DNA of 24,330 bases from JAZQUM01 sp045631305 (GTDB taxonomy: Bacteria > Bacillota > Clostridia > Oscillospirales > Oscillospiraceae): positions 1 to 24,330 of the forward strand of contig JAZQUM010000063.1 of the NCBI GenBank assembly GCA_045631305.1, written 5' to 3'. Made by a program: the position numbers and the translations under genes. Under the pieces are notes generated by a model that searched no databases, was not told where the DNA came from, and saw only the letters and a list, made by a program, of their open reading frames with translations. This document shows, piece by piece, positions 15,024-22,221 of the stretch. The first letter of the stretch is position 1, and each line of letters begins with the position of its first letter.

Positions 15024-15836
15024 ATGGATAAAAGACCTGTGGGTGTGTTTGATTCGGGCCTGGGTGGACTGACGGCTGTGCGCAAGCTGAAGGTTGTGCT
15101 GCCCGGTGAAGATATTATCTATTTTGGTGATACGGCTCGTGTGCCCTACGGCGGACATTCCAGAGAGACGCTTTTGAAATATGCCCGTCAGGATATGAAC
15201 TTCCTGCGAAGCTTTGATTTGAAGGCTGTGCTTATCGCCTGCGGTACGGTTTCCACCACCGCGCTCTATCAGCTTCGCAAGGAAAATGACATTCCCGTGC
15301 TGGGTGTGGTGGAACCCACCTGCCGCCGCGCGGTCAATGTGACGAAGAATAAGAAGGTGGGGCTTATTGCCACCCGTGCTTCTATTCGCAGCGGAACTTA
15401 CGAGCGAGTGATCCATGAAATGGATCCTGAGGTGCAGGTGATCGGCAAAGCTTGCCCCCTCTTCGTGCCGCTGGTGGAAAACGGAAGAGTTTCCCCCGGC
15501 GATATCGTGATCGAAACGGTAGCGCAGGAATATCTGAAAGAGCTGCAGGATGCGGGGGTAGACACCTTGATCCTTGGCTGTACCCATTATCCTCTTTTGA
15601 TGGAAGTTATCGGCCGGGTTATGGGCGAGGGTGTGACGCTGGTGGATGCCGGCGGCGAAGCGGCCCTTGCGCTGCGCGATCTTCTGGAGAAGAACGATGC
15701 TCTCAGCGGCAGTGATGCGGGTGAGTGCTCTTATTACGCCAGCGACCGTGTGGAAGATTTCGAGCGCCTTGCATCACTCTTCCTTTCGGAAAATCTGCAT
15801 GAGAGTGCAAAAGAAATCAATATTGAGCAATATTAA
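15024..15836 (+). CDS. murI: Glutamate racemase
   Basis: This cytosolic enzyme makes D-glutamate for peptidoglycan. The 270-residue protein starts with the family's GVFDSGLGGLTAVR and has YFGDTARVPYGG. The two catalytic cysteines are Cys73 in ACGTVST and Cys186 in LGCTHYPLL. The first motif departs from the common ACNTAS: Asn is replaced by Gly74. The ribosome site AAAGGAG is well placed. It leads an operon with DUF1934, which starts directly at its stop codon, and argS. Linking cell-wall precursor synthesis with a tRNA synthetase is an ordinary housekeeping arrangement. Confidence 0.93.
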   Translation: MDKRPVGVFDSGLGGLTAVRKLKVVLPGEDIIYFGDTARVPYGGHSRETLLKYARQDMNFLRSFDLKAVLIACGTVSTTALYQLRKENDIPVLGVVEPTCRRAVNVTKNKKVGLIATRASIRSGTYERVIHEMDPEVQVIGKACPLFVPLVENGRVSPGDIVIETVAQEYLKELQDAGVDTLILGCTHYPLLMEVIGRVMGEGVTLVDAGGEAALALRDLLEKNDALSGSDAGECSYYASDRVEDFERLASLFLSENLHESAKEINIEQY

Positions 15837-16265
15837 ATGATGATGGAAAAGAATGTAATGATCTCCGTTCGCGGAGAGCAGTATTTTGACGGGGTGGATC
15901 CCGATGAGACCATCCTTCTGACGGAAGGGTCTTTGGAGGAAACGGAAGAGGGTTGGTGTATTACCTATGAGGAAAGTGAACTCACAGGTATGGCCGGTAC
16001 AGTCACCACCTTTGATATCGTGGGCGAAAAAGTGATTTTGAGCCGCCGTGGCAGTGTGAATTCCCAGATGGTTTTTGAAGAAGGGCAGCAGCATGTTTCC
16101 CTTTATGAAACGCCTTACGGCACTATGACTATTGACATCTGTACCAGCAAACTGGAAAAGACCATGGCCCGCGAAGGTGGTGACATGGAGATCCGCTACA
16201 CTATTGCCGTAGAGCACCGTGTAACAGGGCGGAACTGCTTTAAAATCAGCGTAAGAGAAAAATAA
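15837..16265 (+). CDS. DUF1934 family protein (YwiB-like)
   Basis: The 142-residue protein matches the DUF1934/YwiB pattern: a small calycin-like beta-barrel with GTVTTFDIVGEKVILSRRG, SQMVFEEGQQH and YETPYGTMTIDI. Its function is unknown. The position directly before argS is the same as ywiB-argS in Bacillus. The frame opens with three ATGs in a row (15837, 15840, 15843) immediately after the murI stop codon, and there is no recognisable ribosome site upstream. Translation therefore probably depends on ribosomes finishing murI, and the true start among the three is uncertain. Confidence 0.87.
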   Translation: MMMEKNVMISVRGEQYFDGVDPDETILLTEGSLEETEEGWCITYEESELTGMAGTVTTFDIVGEKVILSRRGSVNSQMVFEEGQQHVSLYETPYGTMTIDICTSKLEKTMAREGGDMEIRYTIAVEHRVTGRNCFKISVREK

Positions 16266-16289
16266 AAAACCGAGAGGTGTAATGATATT

Positions 16290-18032
16290 ATGAATATGAT
16301 CCTGAAAGCAAAGGCTCAGGTACAGAGCCTTACCGAAGCAGCTTATGCTGCCGCCGTAAAAGAAGGTCTGCTTCCCGAAGGCGTGGAAGTAAAGACCACC
16401 ATTGAGATCCCCAAAGATCCCAAGAACGGTGACTATACCACCACCTTCTGCCTTGCTGCATCCAAGGCTATGAAGAAGAATCCCCGCGAAGTGGCAACCA
16501 TCCTCACCGAACGCATGGTGCTGGAAGGCTCTTACTTTACTTCCGTAGAGATCGCAGGCCCCGGTTTCCTGAACTTCCGCATGGGCGAAAAGTGGTACCG
16601 TGATACTCTGGCTGTTGTAGGAGATGAAGGCGCAGAATACGGTAAGAACGATTCCCTCAAGGGCGAAAAGATCATGGTGGAATTTGTTTCCGCCAACCCC
16701 ACCGGCCCCATGCATATGGGTAATGCCCGCGGCGGCGTGCTGGGTGACACTCTGGCACAGGTTCTGGCATGGAACGGTGCTGATGTATGGCGTGAATTTT
16801 ATGTGAATGACGCAGGCAACCAGATCGAAAAGTTTGCCAAGAGTCTGGAAGCACGCTATCTGCAGATCATCCACGGTGAAGACGCTGTGGAATTCCCCGA
16901 AGATGGCTACCACGGTGATGACATCCGCGAGCTTGCCAAGCTTTTCTTCGAAGAAAACGGCGATAAGTTTGTAAATAGCTCCGTTGCTGAACGCCACGAT
17001 GCCCTTGCCAAGTTCGGCCTTGCACACAACCTGCCCAAGATGAAGGCAGACCTGAAGCGCTACGGCATTGACTACGACCAGTGGTTCTTCGAATCCGACC
17101 TGCACAACTCCGGCTATGTTGCCGATACCGTTGCCGAACTTACCGCACAGGGTTATACCTACGAAAAGGAAGGCGCGCTCTGGCTCAATACCTCCAAGAT
17201 CATGACCGAGCAGGCCATCCGCGCAGGCAAGAAGGCAGAAGATATCGAGAAGCTGGAATTCAAGGATGACGTTCTGCGCCGCGCCAACGGTTTCTATACC
17301 TATTTCGCAGCTGACATCGCTTACCACCGCAATAAGTTTGCGCAGCGCGGCTTCGATCGCGTGATCAACATCTGGGGTGCTGACCATCACGGTCATGTAG
17401 CTCGCCTGAAGGGCGCTATGGACGTGCTGGGCCTCAACGGTACCGATCGTCTGGATATCGTTCTTATGCAGCTGGTGAAGCTGGTGCGTGACGGTGAAGT
17501 GGTTCGCATGAGCAAGCGTACCGGTAAGGCTATCTCCCTTACCGATCTGCTGGATGAAATTCCCGTAGATGCCTGCCGCTACTTCTTCAATGCAAAGCCT
17601 GAAACCCAGATGGAATTCGACCTGGGTCTTGCCGTTCGTGAAGACAGTGAAAACCCCGTTTACTATGTGCAGTATGCCCATGCCCGCATCTGCAGCCTGC
17701 TGAAGATGCTCTCTGAATCTGGTGTGGAAGTGCCCGCTGTGGATAAGGCTGATGTTTCTCTGCTTACCAATGATCTGGAACTGGCTCTCATCAAGCAGCT
17801 GGCTCGCTATTGTGAAGAAGTTCGCCTGGCTGCCCGCGACTATGACCCCAGCTACATCAACCGTTATCTGGTGGAACTGGCTGCTGCTTTCCATAAGTTC
17901 TACAATGCCTGCCACATCAAGGGCGAAGCTGCTGAGCTTGCTGCTGCCCGTCTGCTGCTGGCTGATGCTACCCGTATCGTTCTCAAGGACGGCATGACCC
18001 TCATCGGCTGCGCTGCTCCCGAAAAGATGTAA
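16290..18032 (+). CDS. argS: Arginyl-tRNA synthetase
   Basis: This class I synthetase charges tRNA-Arg. The 580-residue protein has the N-terminal Add-1 region (1-110) and the HIGH-like motif HMGN starting at His142 in SANPTGPMHMGNARGG. WGADHHGHVARLKGAM and the KMSKS-like MSKR (407-410, RMSKRTGKAI) follow. The C-terminal anticodon-binding DALR domain ends in RIVLKDGMTLIGCAAPEKM. GAGAGGTG precedes the ATG. Codon use is strongly biased, as in the other highly expressed genes of the window. It is the third and last gene of the murI operon and is closed by a strong terminator. No T-box structure is seen upstream. Confidence 0.97.
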   Translation: MNMILKAKAQVQSLTEAAYAAAVKEGLLPEGVEVKTTIEIPKDPKNGDYTTTFCLAASKAMKKNPREVATILTERMVLEGSYFTSVEIAGPGFLNFRMGEKWYRDTLAVVGDEGAEYGKNDSLKGEKIMVEFVSANPTGPMHMGNARGGVLGDTLAQVLAWNGADVWREFYVNDAGNQIEKFAKSLEARYLQIIHGEDAVEFPEDGYHGDDIRELAKLFFEENGDKFVNSSVAERHDALAKFGLAHNLPKMKADLKRYGIDYDQWFFESDLHNSGYVADTVAELTAQGYTYEKEGALWLNTSKIMTEQAIRAGKKAEDIEKLEFKDDVLRRANGFYTYFAADIAYHRNKFAQRGFDRVINIWGADHHGHVARLKGAMDVLGLNGTDRLDIVLMQLVKLVRDGEVVRMSKRTGKAISLTDLLDEIPVDACRYFFNAKPETQMEFDLGLAVREDSENPVYYVQYAHARICSLLKMLSESGVEVPAVDKADVSLLTNDLELALIKQLARYCEEVRLAARDYDPSYINRYLVELAAAFHKFYNACHIKGEAAELAAARLLLADATRIVLKDGMTLIGCAAPEKM

Positions 18033-18047
18033 TTTGATATGCATAAG

Positions 18048-18075
18048 AAAACGCCCGACTTATGTCGGGCGTTTT
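18048..18075. terminator. Bidirectional terminator, argS / ModE-like regulator
   Basis: AAAACGCCCGAC (18048-18059) pairs with GTCGGGCGTTTT (18064-18075) around TTAT, with a T run on the right and A-rich sequence on the left. Confidence 0.93.
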
Positions 18076-18087
18076 TGTTGTATTGAG

Positions 18088-18447
18088 TTATTTTTCTTGA
18101 GAAAGGAAAGAGAACTTTTCGTCAAAAAGGGTTTGGGCGTAACTTTCCACTTCCTGACAATAGGCATCGTAAGTGCGGAGAAGTTCAGCTGCTTCCTCGG
18201 TGAGATTGGCACCGCCGCCATTACGGCCGCCTACAGTGCGGTTGAGCAGGGAGAAACCCAAAGTGCTTTCTGCCTGGCGGATAATGGACCAGGCTTTGGA
18301 ATATGCCATATCCATAGAGATGGCTGCAGCGCGCAGCGAATGAAGCTCCTCCACGCGGTGGAGCAGCCTTGCAATGCCGGGGCCGAAGCTTTTTTCTTCT
18401 CCCACATATAGACGAACCGTCATTTTTGCATGCAACTTATCACTCAT
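18088..18447 (-). CDS. ModE-like winged-helix regulator (DNA-binding domain only)
   Basis: The 119-residue protein corresponds to the N-terminal LysR-type winged helix of ModE: VRLYVGEEKSFGPGIARLLHRVEELHSLRAAAISMDMAYSKAWSIIR, then GGRNGGGANLTEEAAELL. The molybdate-binding TOBE domains of full ModE are absent, so it either does not sense molybdate or senses it differently. Its place next to yqeC-yqeB, which serve selenium-dependent molybdenum hydroxylases, supports a role in that pathway. The ATG at 18447 sits at the expected transcription start, with no leader or ribosome site. ATG 18423 is an alternative, but it also lacks a ribosome site. Confidence 0.85.
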   Translation of the reverse strand: MSDKLHAKMTVRLYVGEEKSFGPGIARLLHRVEELHSLRAAAISMDMAYSKAWSIIRQAESTLGFSLLNRTVGGRNGGGANLTEEAAELLRTYDAYCQEVESYAQTLFDEKFSFLSQEK

Positions 18448-18468
18448 GGCCTTATTATAGCATGCAAA
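18426..18468. repeat. Two GCATGCAA sites around the ModE-like gene start
   Basis: TTGCATGCAA (18426-18435) is a perfect 10-bp palindrome. The word GCATGCAA recurs in the same orientation at 18460-18467. The sites are 32 bp apart, about three helical turns, and flank the -10 box and start codon. This arrangement fits an autoregulatory operator pair. Confidence 0.45.
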
Positions 18469-18481
18469 GGAGGGAAGTCAA
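18454..18481 (-). promoter_or_regulatory. Promoter of the ModE-like regulator
   Basis: On the minus strand, TTGACT (18476-18481) and a perfect TATAAT (18454-18459) are 16 bases apart. Transcription would begin close to 18447, the first base of the ATG, which implies a leaderless message. Confidence 0.65.
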
Positions 18482-18557
18482 TAAGGAGGTTTGGAGGGAC
18501 TGGATGGAAAAAGATCGGTTTTGTCGATAGAAAAGAAGGGGTGAAAAAGTTTTTTCG

Positions 18558-18586
18558 TTGACCTTCTGAGGAAAATATGCTATGAT
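18558..18586 (+). promoter_or_regulatory. Promoter of yqeC-yqeB-selD-lysR
   Basis: TTGACC (18558-18563) and TATGAT (18581-18586) are 17 bases apart. The leader is about 50 nt. Confidence 0.7.
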
Positions 18587-18641
18587 AATTTCGTTATTCT
18601 TGCAAAAGATAATAAAAATTTGGGTTAAAGAGAGTGGATTT

Positions 18642-19313
18642 ATGAAACTATCTGAATGCCTGAAAATTGAAAAAGGTGTCACGGCGGTGATCGGCGGTGG
18701 GGGAAAGACCACCATGACCCATGTGCTGGCCCGTGAGCTTGCGCCGCGGGGTAAGGTCATTATAACCACTACCACCAAGATCTGGCCGCCGCAGGAGATG
18801 ATCTGTCTTGTAGATCCTGCACAGAACGCTATTGTTGCGGCCTTGGAGAAAGAAGATGTAATCTGTGTGGGAAATCCCCACGAAACGGGCAAACTGACCG
18901 CAAGTTCCATTCCCATTTCTCGCCTTGCGGAACTTTGTGATTATCTTTTGGTGGAAGCGGATGGCTCAGCCGGGCTGCCGCTGAAAGGACATAATGAAAA
19001 TGAGCCCCAGATCCCGCCTGAGAGCAATCAGATCATTTTGGTTCTGGGTGTTTGGGGGATCGGGCAAAGTGTTGAGCGTGCTGCCCACAGACCTGCCATT
19101 TATGCCCGCCTTGCAGGTGCAGAAATGGATGATATTGTAACAGCAGAGATGGCAGCAAAGGTGATCTCCGCTGAAAATCTCCATACCAAAGTGTTTATCA
19201 ACGGTGTGGAAGATGAAGAGAAAGAAAATGCAGCCCATGCCATTGCGGCGCAGTTGAACTGCCCGGTGGTTGCAGGAGCGCTGCAGGAAGGAAAATACCA
19301 ATGCTTGTTTTGA
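18642..19313 (+). CDS. yqeC: YqeC, selenium-dependent molybdenum hydroxylase accessory protein
   Basis: The 223-residue protein is a predicted nucleotide-binding accessory factor found with labile-selenium molybdenum hydroxylases; its exact step is not known. The P-loop reads GGGGKTT (residues 18-24), followed by IITTTTKIWPP, DYLLVEADGSAGLPLKG and WGIGQSVERAAHRP, all characteristic of the family. The start at 18642 follows AGAGAGTGG; a longer frame from 18582 begins inside the promoter. It is the first gene of the selenium operon, and its end overlaps yqeB by 13 bases, so the two are translated in a coupled way. Confidence 0.9.
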   Translation: MKLSECLKIEKGVTAVIGGGGKTTMTHVLARELAPRGKVIITTTTKIWPPQEMICLVDPAQNAIVAALEKEDVICVGNPHETGKLTASSIPISRLAELCDYLLVEADGSAGLPLKGHNENEPQIPPESNQIILVLGVWGIGQSVERAAHRPAIYARLAGAEMDDIVTAEMAAKVISAENLHTKVFINGVEDEEKENAAHAIAAQLNCPVVAGALQEGKYQCLF

Positions 19314-20098
19314 TTCGCGGTGCCGGTGATATTGCTACCGGTGCAGCCATGCGCCTTTGGCGCTCCCACATCAAAGTGGTGATGACCGATATTGAAAAAC
19401 CTACTTGCATTCGCCGCACAGTGGCCTTTTCCGATGCTATTTATCGTGGCAAAACCACGGTGGAAGGTATTACGGCGGTACGCGCTGCATCTGCAGGTGA
19501 GGCGTTGGAAGTGCTGAAGCGGGGTGAGATTCCCGTTTTGGTAGATCCTGAATGTGCCTGCTGCAGTGAACTTCAGCCCAATGCACTGGTGGATGCTATT
19601 CTTGCCAAGAAGAATCTTGGCACCCGTATTACCGATGCGCCTGTGGTGATCGGTGTTGGTCCCGGGTTTACTGCCGGTGTGGATTGCCACGCGGTGGTGG
19701 AGGCCATGCGCGGCCATTATCTGGGGCGCGTGATCACTGACGGTCCTGCTGCGGCCAATACCAATATCCCCGGATTGATTGGCGGCTTCAGCGGTGAACG
19801 TATTTTGCGTGCACCCTGCGACGGTATTTTCACTCAGCTGCATGAAATCGGTGATATGGTGGAGGAAGGCGAGGTTTGCGGCACAGTAAACGGCACTCCT
19901 ATGCGCTGTACCATCAGCGGTGTCGTTCGCGGCATTTTGCCTGATGGAACGCCTGTGTATGCAGGCATGAAGAGTGGTGACGTGGATCCCCGCGGTGATA
20001 TTACGTATTGTGATTTTGTCAGCGATAAGGCGCTGGCAGTAGGTGGCGGTGTGCTGGAGGCTGTTCTCAGATTTACAGCAGCACTGCGTGAAGAATAA
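19301..20098 (+). CDS. yqeB: YqeB, selenium-dependent molybdenum hydroxylase system protein
   Basis: The 265-residue protein belongs to the EF2563/YqeB family, which co-occurs with SelD and YqeC in genomes that place labile selenium in molybdenum hydroxylases. The start, MLVLIRGAGDIATGAAMRLW, is a Rossmann-like nucleotide loop. DPECACCSELQPNALVDAILAKKN and GVGPGFTAGVDCHAVVEAMRG follow, with a C-terminal beta-rich half that looks like a lipoyl or TOBE-type fold (PCDGIFTQLHEIGDMVEEGE). The paired Cys in CACC could handle selenium, which is inference. It overlaps yqeC and ends 13 bases before selD. Confidence 0.92.
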   Translation: MLVLIRGAGDIATGAAMRLWRSHIKVVMTDIEKPTCIRRTVAFSDAIYRGKTTVEGITAVRAASAGEALEVLKRGEIPVLVDPECACCSELQPNALVDAILAKKNLGTRITDAPVVIGVGPGFTAGVDCHAVVEAMRGHYLGRVITDGPAAANTNIPGLIGGFSGERILRAPCDGIFTQLHEIGDMVEEGEVCGTVNGTPMRCTISGVVRGILPDGTPVYAGMKSGDVDPRGDITYCDFVSDKALAVGGGVLEAVLRFTAALREE

Positions 20099-20111
20099 TG
20101 GAGGAAGAAAC

Positions 20112-21152
20112 ATGGCAGAACAGAGTGTAAAATTGACGAAACTTGCTAAGTGCGCAGGCTGCGGCGCCAAGGTGGGTGCCGGTGTTCTGGCACAGCTGCT
20201 GGAAGATATTAAGGTGCATCACGACCCCAATTTGCTGGTTGGTTTCGATAAAAGCGACGATGCTTCCGTTTATAAGATCAGTGATGATCTTGCTCTGGTG
20301 CAGACAGTGGACTTTTTCCCTCCCATTGCAGACGATCCCTACACCTTCGGTCAGATTGCAGCGACCAATGCGCTTTCTGACGTATATGCCATGGGCGGTG
20401 ATCCCAAACTGTGCCTGAATATCATGGCTATTCCTGAGGATATGCCCAAGGAAGCTGTTCACGATCTGCTTCGCGGCGGTTATGATAAGGTTTATGAAGC
20501 TGGTGCCCTCATTACCGGTGGCCACAGCATTCATGATGATGAACCCAAGTACGGTCTTGCCGTTACCGGTTTTGTTCATCCCGATAAGATGCTGACCAAC
20601 AGCAATGCCAAAGTGGGCGATGTGCTGTTTTTGACCAAACCCATCGGCATTGGTATTCTGACCACTGCAGCCAAGGTGGATATGTGCTCTGAAGAAAATC
20701 AGGCGTTGGCGCTTCGTATGATGACCACTCTGAATAAGTCTGCCCGTGATGCTATGATGAAATACCGTGTGCACTCCTGCACCGACGTCACCGGTTTTGG
20801 CCTGATGGGTCATACCTTTGAAATGGCTCAGGGTTCTGATGTAGAGATCACTCTGCATGTGGATGAGATTGATCTGATTCCCGAAGCGCTGGAGCTGGCC
20901 CGCATTGGTATTCTGCCCGCAGGTATGTACCGCAACCGCAATTTCGCTGAAGCGGCTGTAGATGCAGGCGATGTGGAACTTGCCAAGCAGGACATGCTGT
21001 ATGACCCCCAGACGGCAGGTGGTTTGCTGATTGCTGTGGATCCTGAAGATGCCGATGCACTTTATGAAGATTTGAAGGGGGCCGTTCCCAGCGCACAGCG
21101 TATTGGTACCGTAGAAGCGTACAGCGGAGGAAAGAGAATCAAGCTCCGTTGA
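20112..21152 (+). CDS. selD: Selenide, water dikinase (selenophosphate synthetase)
   Basis: SelD makes selenophosphate from selenide and ATP, the selenium donor for selenocysteine, 2-selenouridine and the labile-selenium cofactor. The 346-residue protein has the catalytic pair Cys17 and Lys20 in CAGCGAK, at the same numbering as in E. coli. It also has VGFDKSDDASVY, VQTVDFFPPIADDPYTFGQIA, TGGHSIHDDEPKYGLAVTG and TDVTGFGLMGH. The catalytic codon is TGC, so this is the Cys form and not a selenoprotein. GGAGGAAG precedes the ATG at 20112; upstream in-frame starts lie within yqeB. It is the third gene of the operon. Confidence 0.97.
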   Translation: MAEQSVKLTKLAKCAGCGAKVGAGVLAQLLEDIKVHHDPNLLVGFDKSDDASVYKISDDLALVQTVDFFPPIADDPYTFGQIAATNALSDVYAMGGDPKLCLNIMAIPEDMPKEAVHDLLRGGYDKVYEAGALITGGHSIHDDEPKYGLAVTGFVHPDKMLTNSNAKVGDVLFLTKPIGIGILTTAAKVDMCSEENQALALRMMTTLNKSARDAMMKYRVHSCTDVTGFGLMGHTFEMAQGSDVEITLHVDEIDLIPEALELARIGILPAGMYRNRNFAEAAVDAGDVELAKQDMLYDPQTAGGLLIAVDPEDADALYEDLKGAVPSAQRIGTVEAYSGGKRIKLR

Positions 21153-21168
21153 TAAGAGGAGAGTAATT

Positions 21169-22077
21169 ATGCTGGATATCAGCCTGAAACAACTGGAAGT
21201 GTTTGAAGCTGTGGCACAGTACGGCAGTTTTACCGTTGCAGCGGAGAAACTGTATTTGAGCCAGTCTACCATCAGCACTCATGTAAATTTGTTGGAGCAG
21301 GTGCTGGGTGTGCAGCTTTTTCTGAGGGCTTCCCGTAAAAAAGTGGAACTGACGGAAGACGGTCAGCGTCTTTTAAGCCATGCGCGCAGCATTCTGGAAC
21401 AATGCCGCGCTTTGGTGGAAGATGTCAGCTCTCGCCGCGTCGAGGAATTGCGCATTGGCGCCTCCAGCATGCCGGCGGAATGTATTCTGCCGGGAATCAT
21501 GGCGGATTTCATGCAGCAGGAACAGGGTTGTTGCTGTGTGGTGAAAAAGGGAGATAGTGCCAAAGTACACGCGATGCTGCTGAAAGATGAAGTGCAGCTT
21601 GGTTTTGTGGGAATGGTGCTGGATCGTCAGAATCTGATTTACGAGCCTGTTGCTGAAGACCATTTGGTTTTGGTTACTGCCAATACGCCCCGCTACGAAG
21701 CTATGCAGCGAAGAGGGCTTACGGGCGAAGACCTTTTGGGAGAACCTATGGTGCTGCGGGAGCAGGGGTCCGGTACGCTGCTGGCTGTTAACCGGTATTT
21801 GAATGAGCGGGGCATGGATGTTGCCGATCTTAAAGTGGTGGGGCGGATGGAAAGTCCTGAGGCGATCATCAATGCAGTGGCTGCCGGGATGGGCGTTTCC
21901 ATTCTTTCTGACCGCACGGTGGAAAAGCGTGTGGCAGCAGGAGAATTGTTTCAATTTCCTCTGAGCGGAGATATGGTAAGCCGAAAGATTTATCTTGTTT
22001 ATAAGAGCCGCCCCAAGGTAAACCGTATTTGCGGAGATTTTATCAGCTTTGTAAAGCAGAAAAATCGGGTTTTTTAA
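21169..22077 (+). CDS. LysR-family regulator of the selenium-metabolism type
   Basis: The 302-residue protein has the LysR winged helix at residues 1-65 (LKQLEVFEAVAQYGSFTVAA, YLSQSTISTHVNLLEQVLG, ASRKKVELTEDGQRLL). A two-lobed periplasmic-binding-like effector domain follows (about 90-295), including REQGSGTLLAVNRYLNERG and AVAAGMGVSILSD. Its place between selD and yedE matches the selenium-associated LysR group known in anaerobes. It follows selD by 16 bases with GAGGAGAG before the ATG. A candidate LysR box lies just downstream, before yedE (22102-22130), which suggests it controls yedE-yedF. The ligand, perhaps a selenium compound, is not known. Confidence 0.9.
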   Translation: MLDISLKQLEVFEAVAQYGSFTVAAEKLYLSQSTISTHVNLLEQVLGVQLFLRASRKKVELTEDGQRLLSHARSILEQCRALVEDVSSRRVEELRIGASSMPAECILPGIMADFMQQEQGCCCVVKKGDSAKVHAMLLKDEVQLGFVGMVLDRQNLIYEPVAEDHLVLVTANTPRYEAMQRRGLTGEDLLGEPMVLREQGSGTLLAVNRYLNERGMDVADLKVVGRMESPEAIINAVAAGMGVSILSDRTVEKRVAAGELFQFPLSGDMVSRKIYLVYKSRPKVNRICGDFISFVKQKNRVF

Positions 22078-22101
22078 TCTAGAACTCTTTTCTATTGATA
22101 A

Positions 22102-22130
22102 AAACGATGAAAAGAAAAATGCTATCGTTT
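22102..22130. promoter_or_regulatory. Candidate LysR-type operator upstream of yedE
   Basis: AAACGAT-N15-ATCGTTT is a perfect 7-bp inverted repeat with half-site centres 22 bp apart. It covers about -71 to -43 relative to the predicted yedE transcription start, the usual place of the LysR-family recognition site. Confidence 0.5.
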
Positions 22131-22137
22131 ATTTGAT

Positions 22138-22166
22138 TTGAGAATAACGCTTTTGTGTTTTAGAAT
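22138..22166 (+). promoter_or_regulatory. Candidate yedE-yedF promoter
   Basis: TTGAGA (22138-22143) and TAGAAT (22161-22166) are 17 bases apart. The -35 box is moderately poor, as expected for an activated promoter. The -10 box overlaps the foot of the hairpin at 22164-22197. Confidence 0.55.
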
Positions 22167-22203
22167 AATGGTGGTGCTGTAAGGCACTGCCATTATTTTA
22201 TTT
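22164..22203 (+). terminator. Terminator- or attenuator-like hairpin before yedE
   Basis: A 15-bp stem (arms 22164-22178 and 22183-22197, three G-U pairs) closes on GTAA and is followed by TTATTT. It would end transcripts arriving from selD-lysR. The yedE ribosome site begins about ten bases after it. Confidence 0.6.
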
Positions 22204-22221
22204 CTGACTAGGAGAAAGAAT

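Noticed and set aside
16266..16289. T-box riboswitch before argS
   Set aside because: The gap is only 24 bases, and no specifier or antiterminator structure is visible before argS or murI.
15774..18044. A 756-residue open frame on the minus strand opposite murI-argS
   Set aside because: It mirrors the codon bias of argS, has no ribosome site, and its translation shows no family motifs.
18591..18615. E. coli-type ModE box in the yqeC leader
   Set aside because: Only a TTAT-N11-ATAA symmetry of four bases is present, too little to claim.
20112..20175. SelD as a selenoprotein with an in-frame UGA
   Set aside because: The catalytic codon is TGC and there is no in-frame TGA near it.
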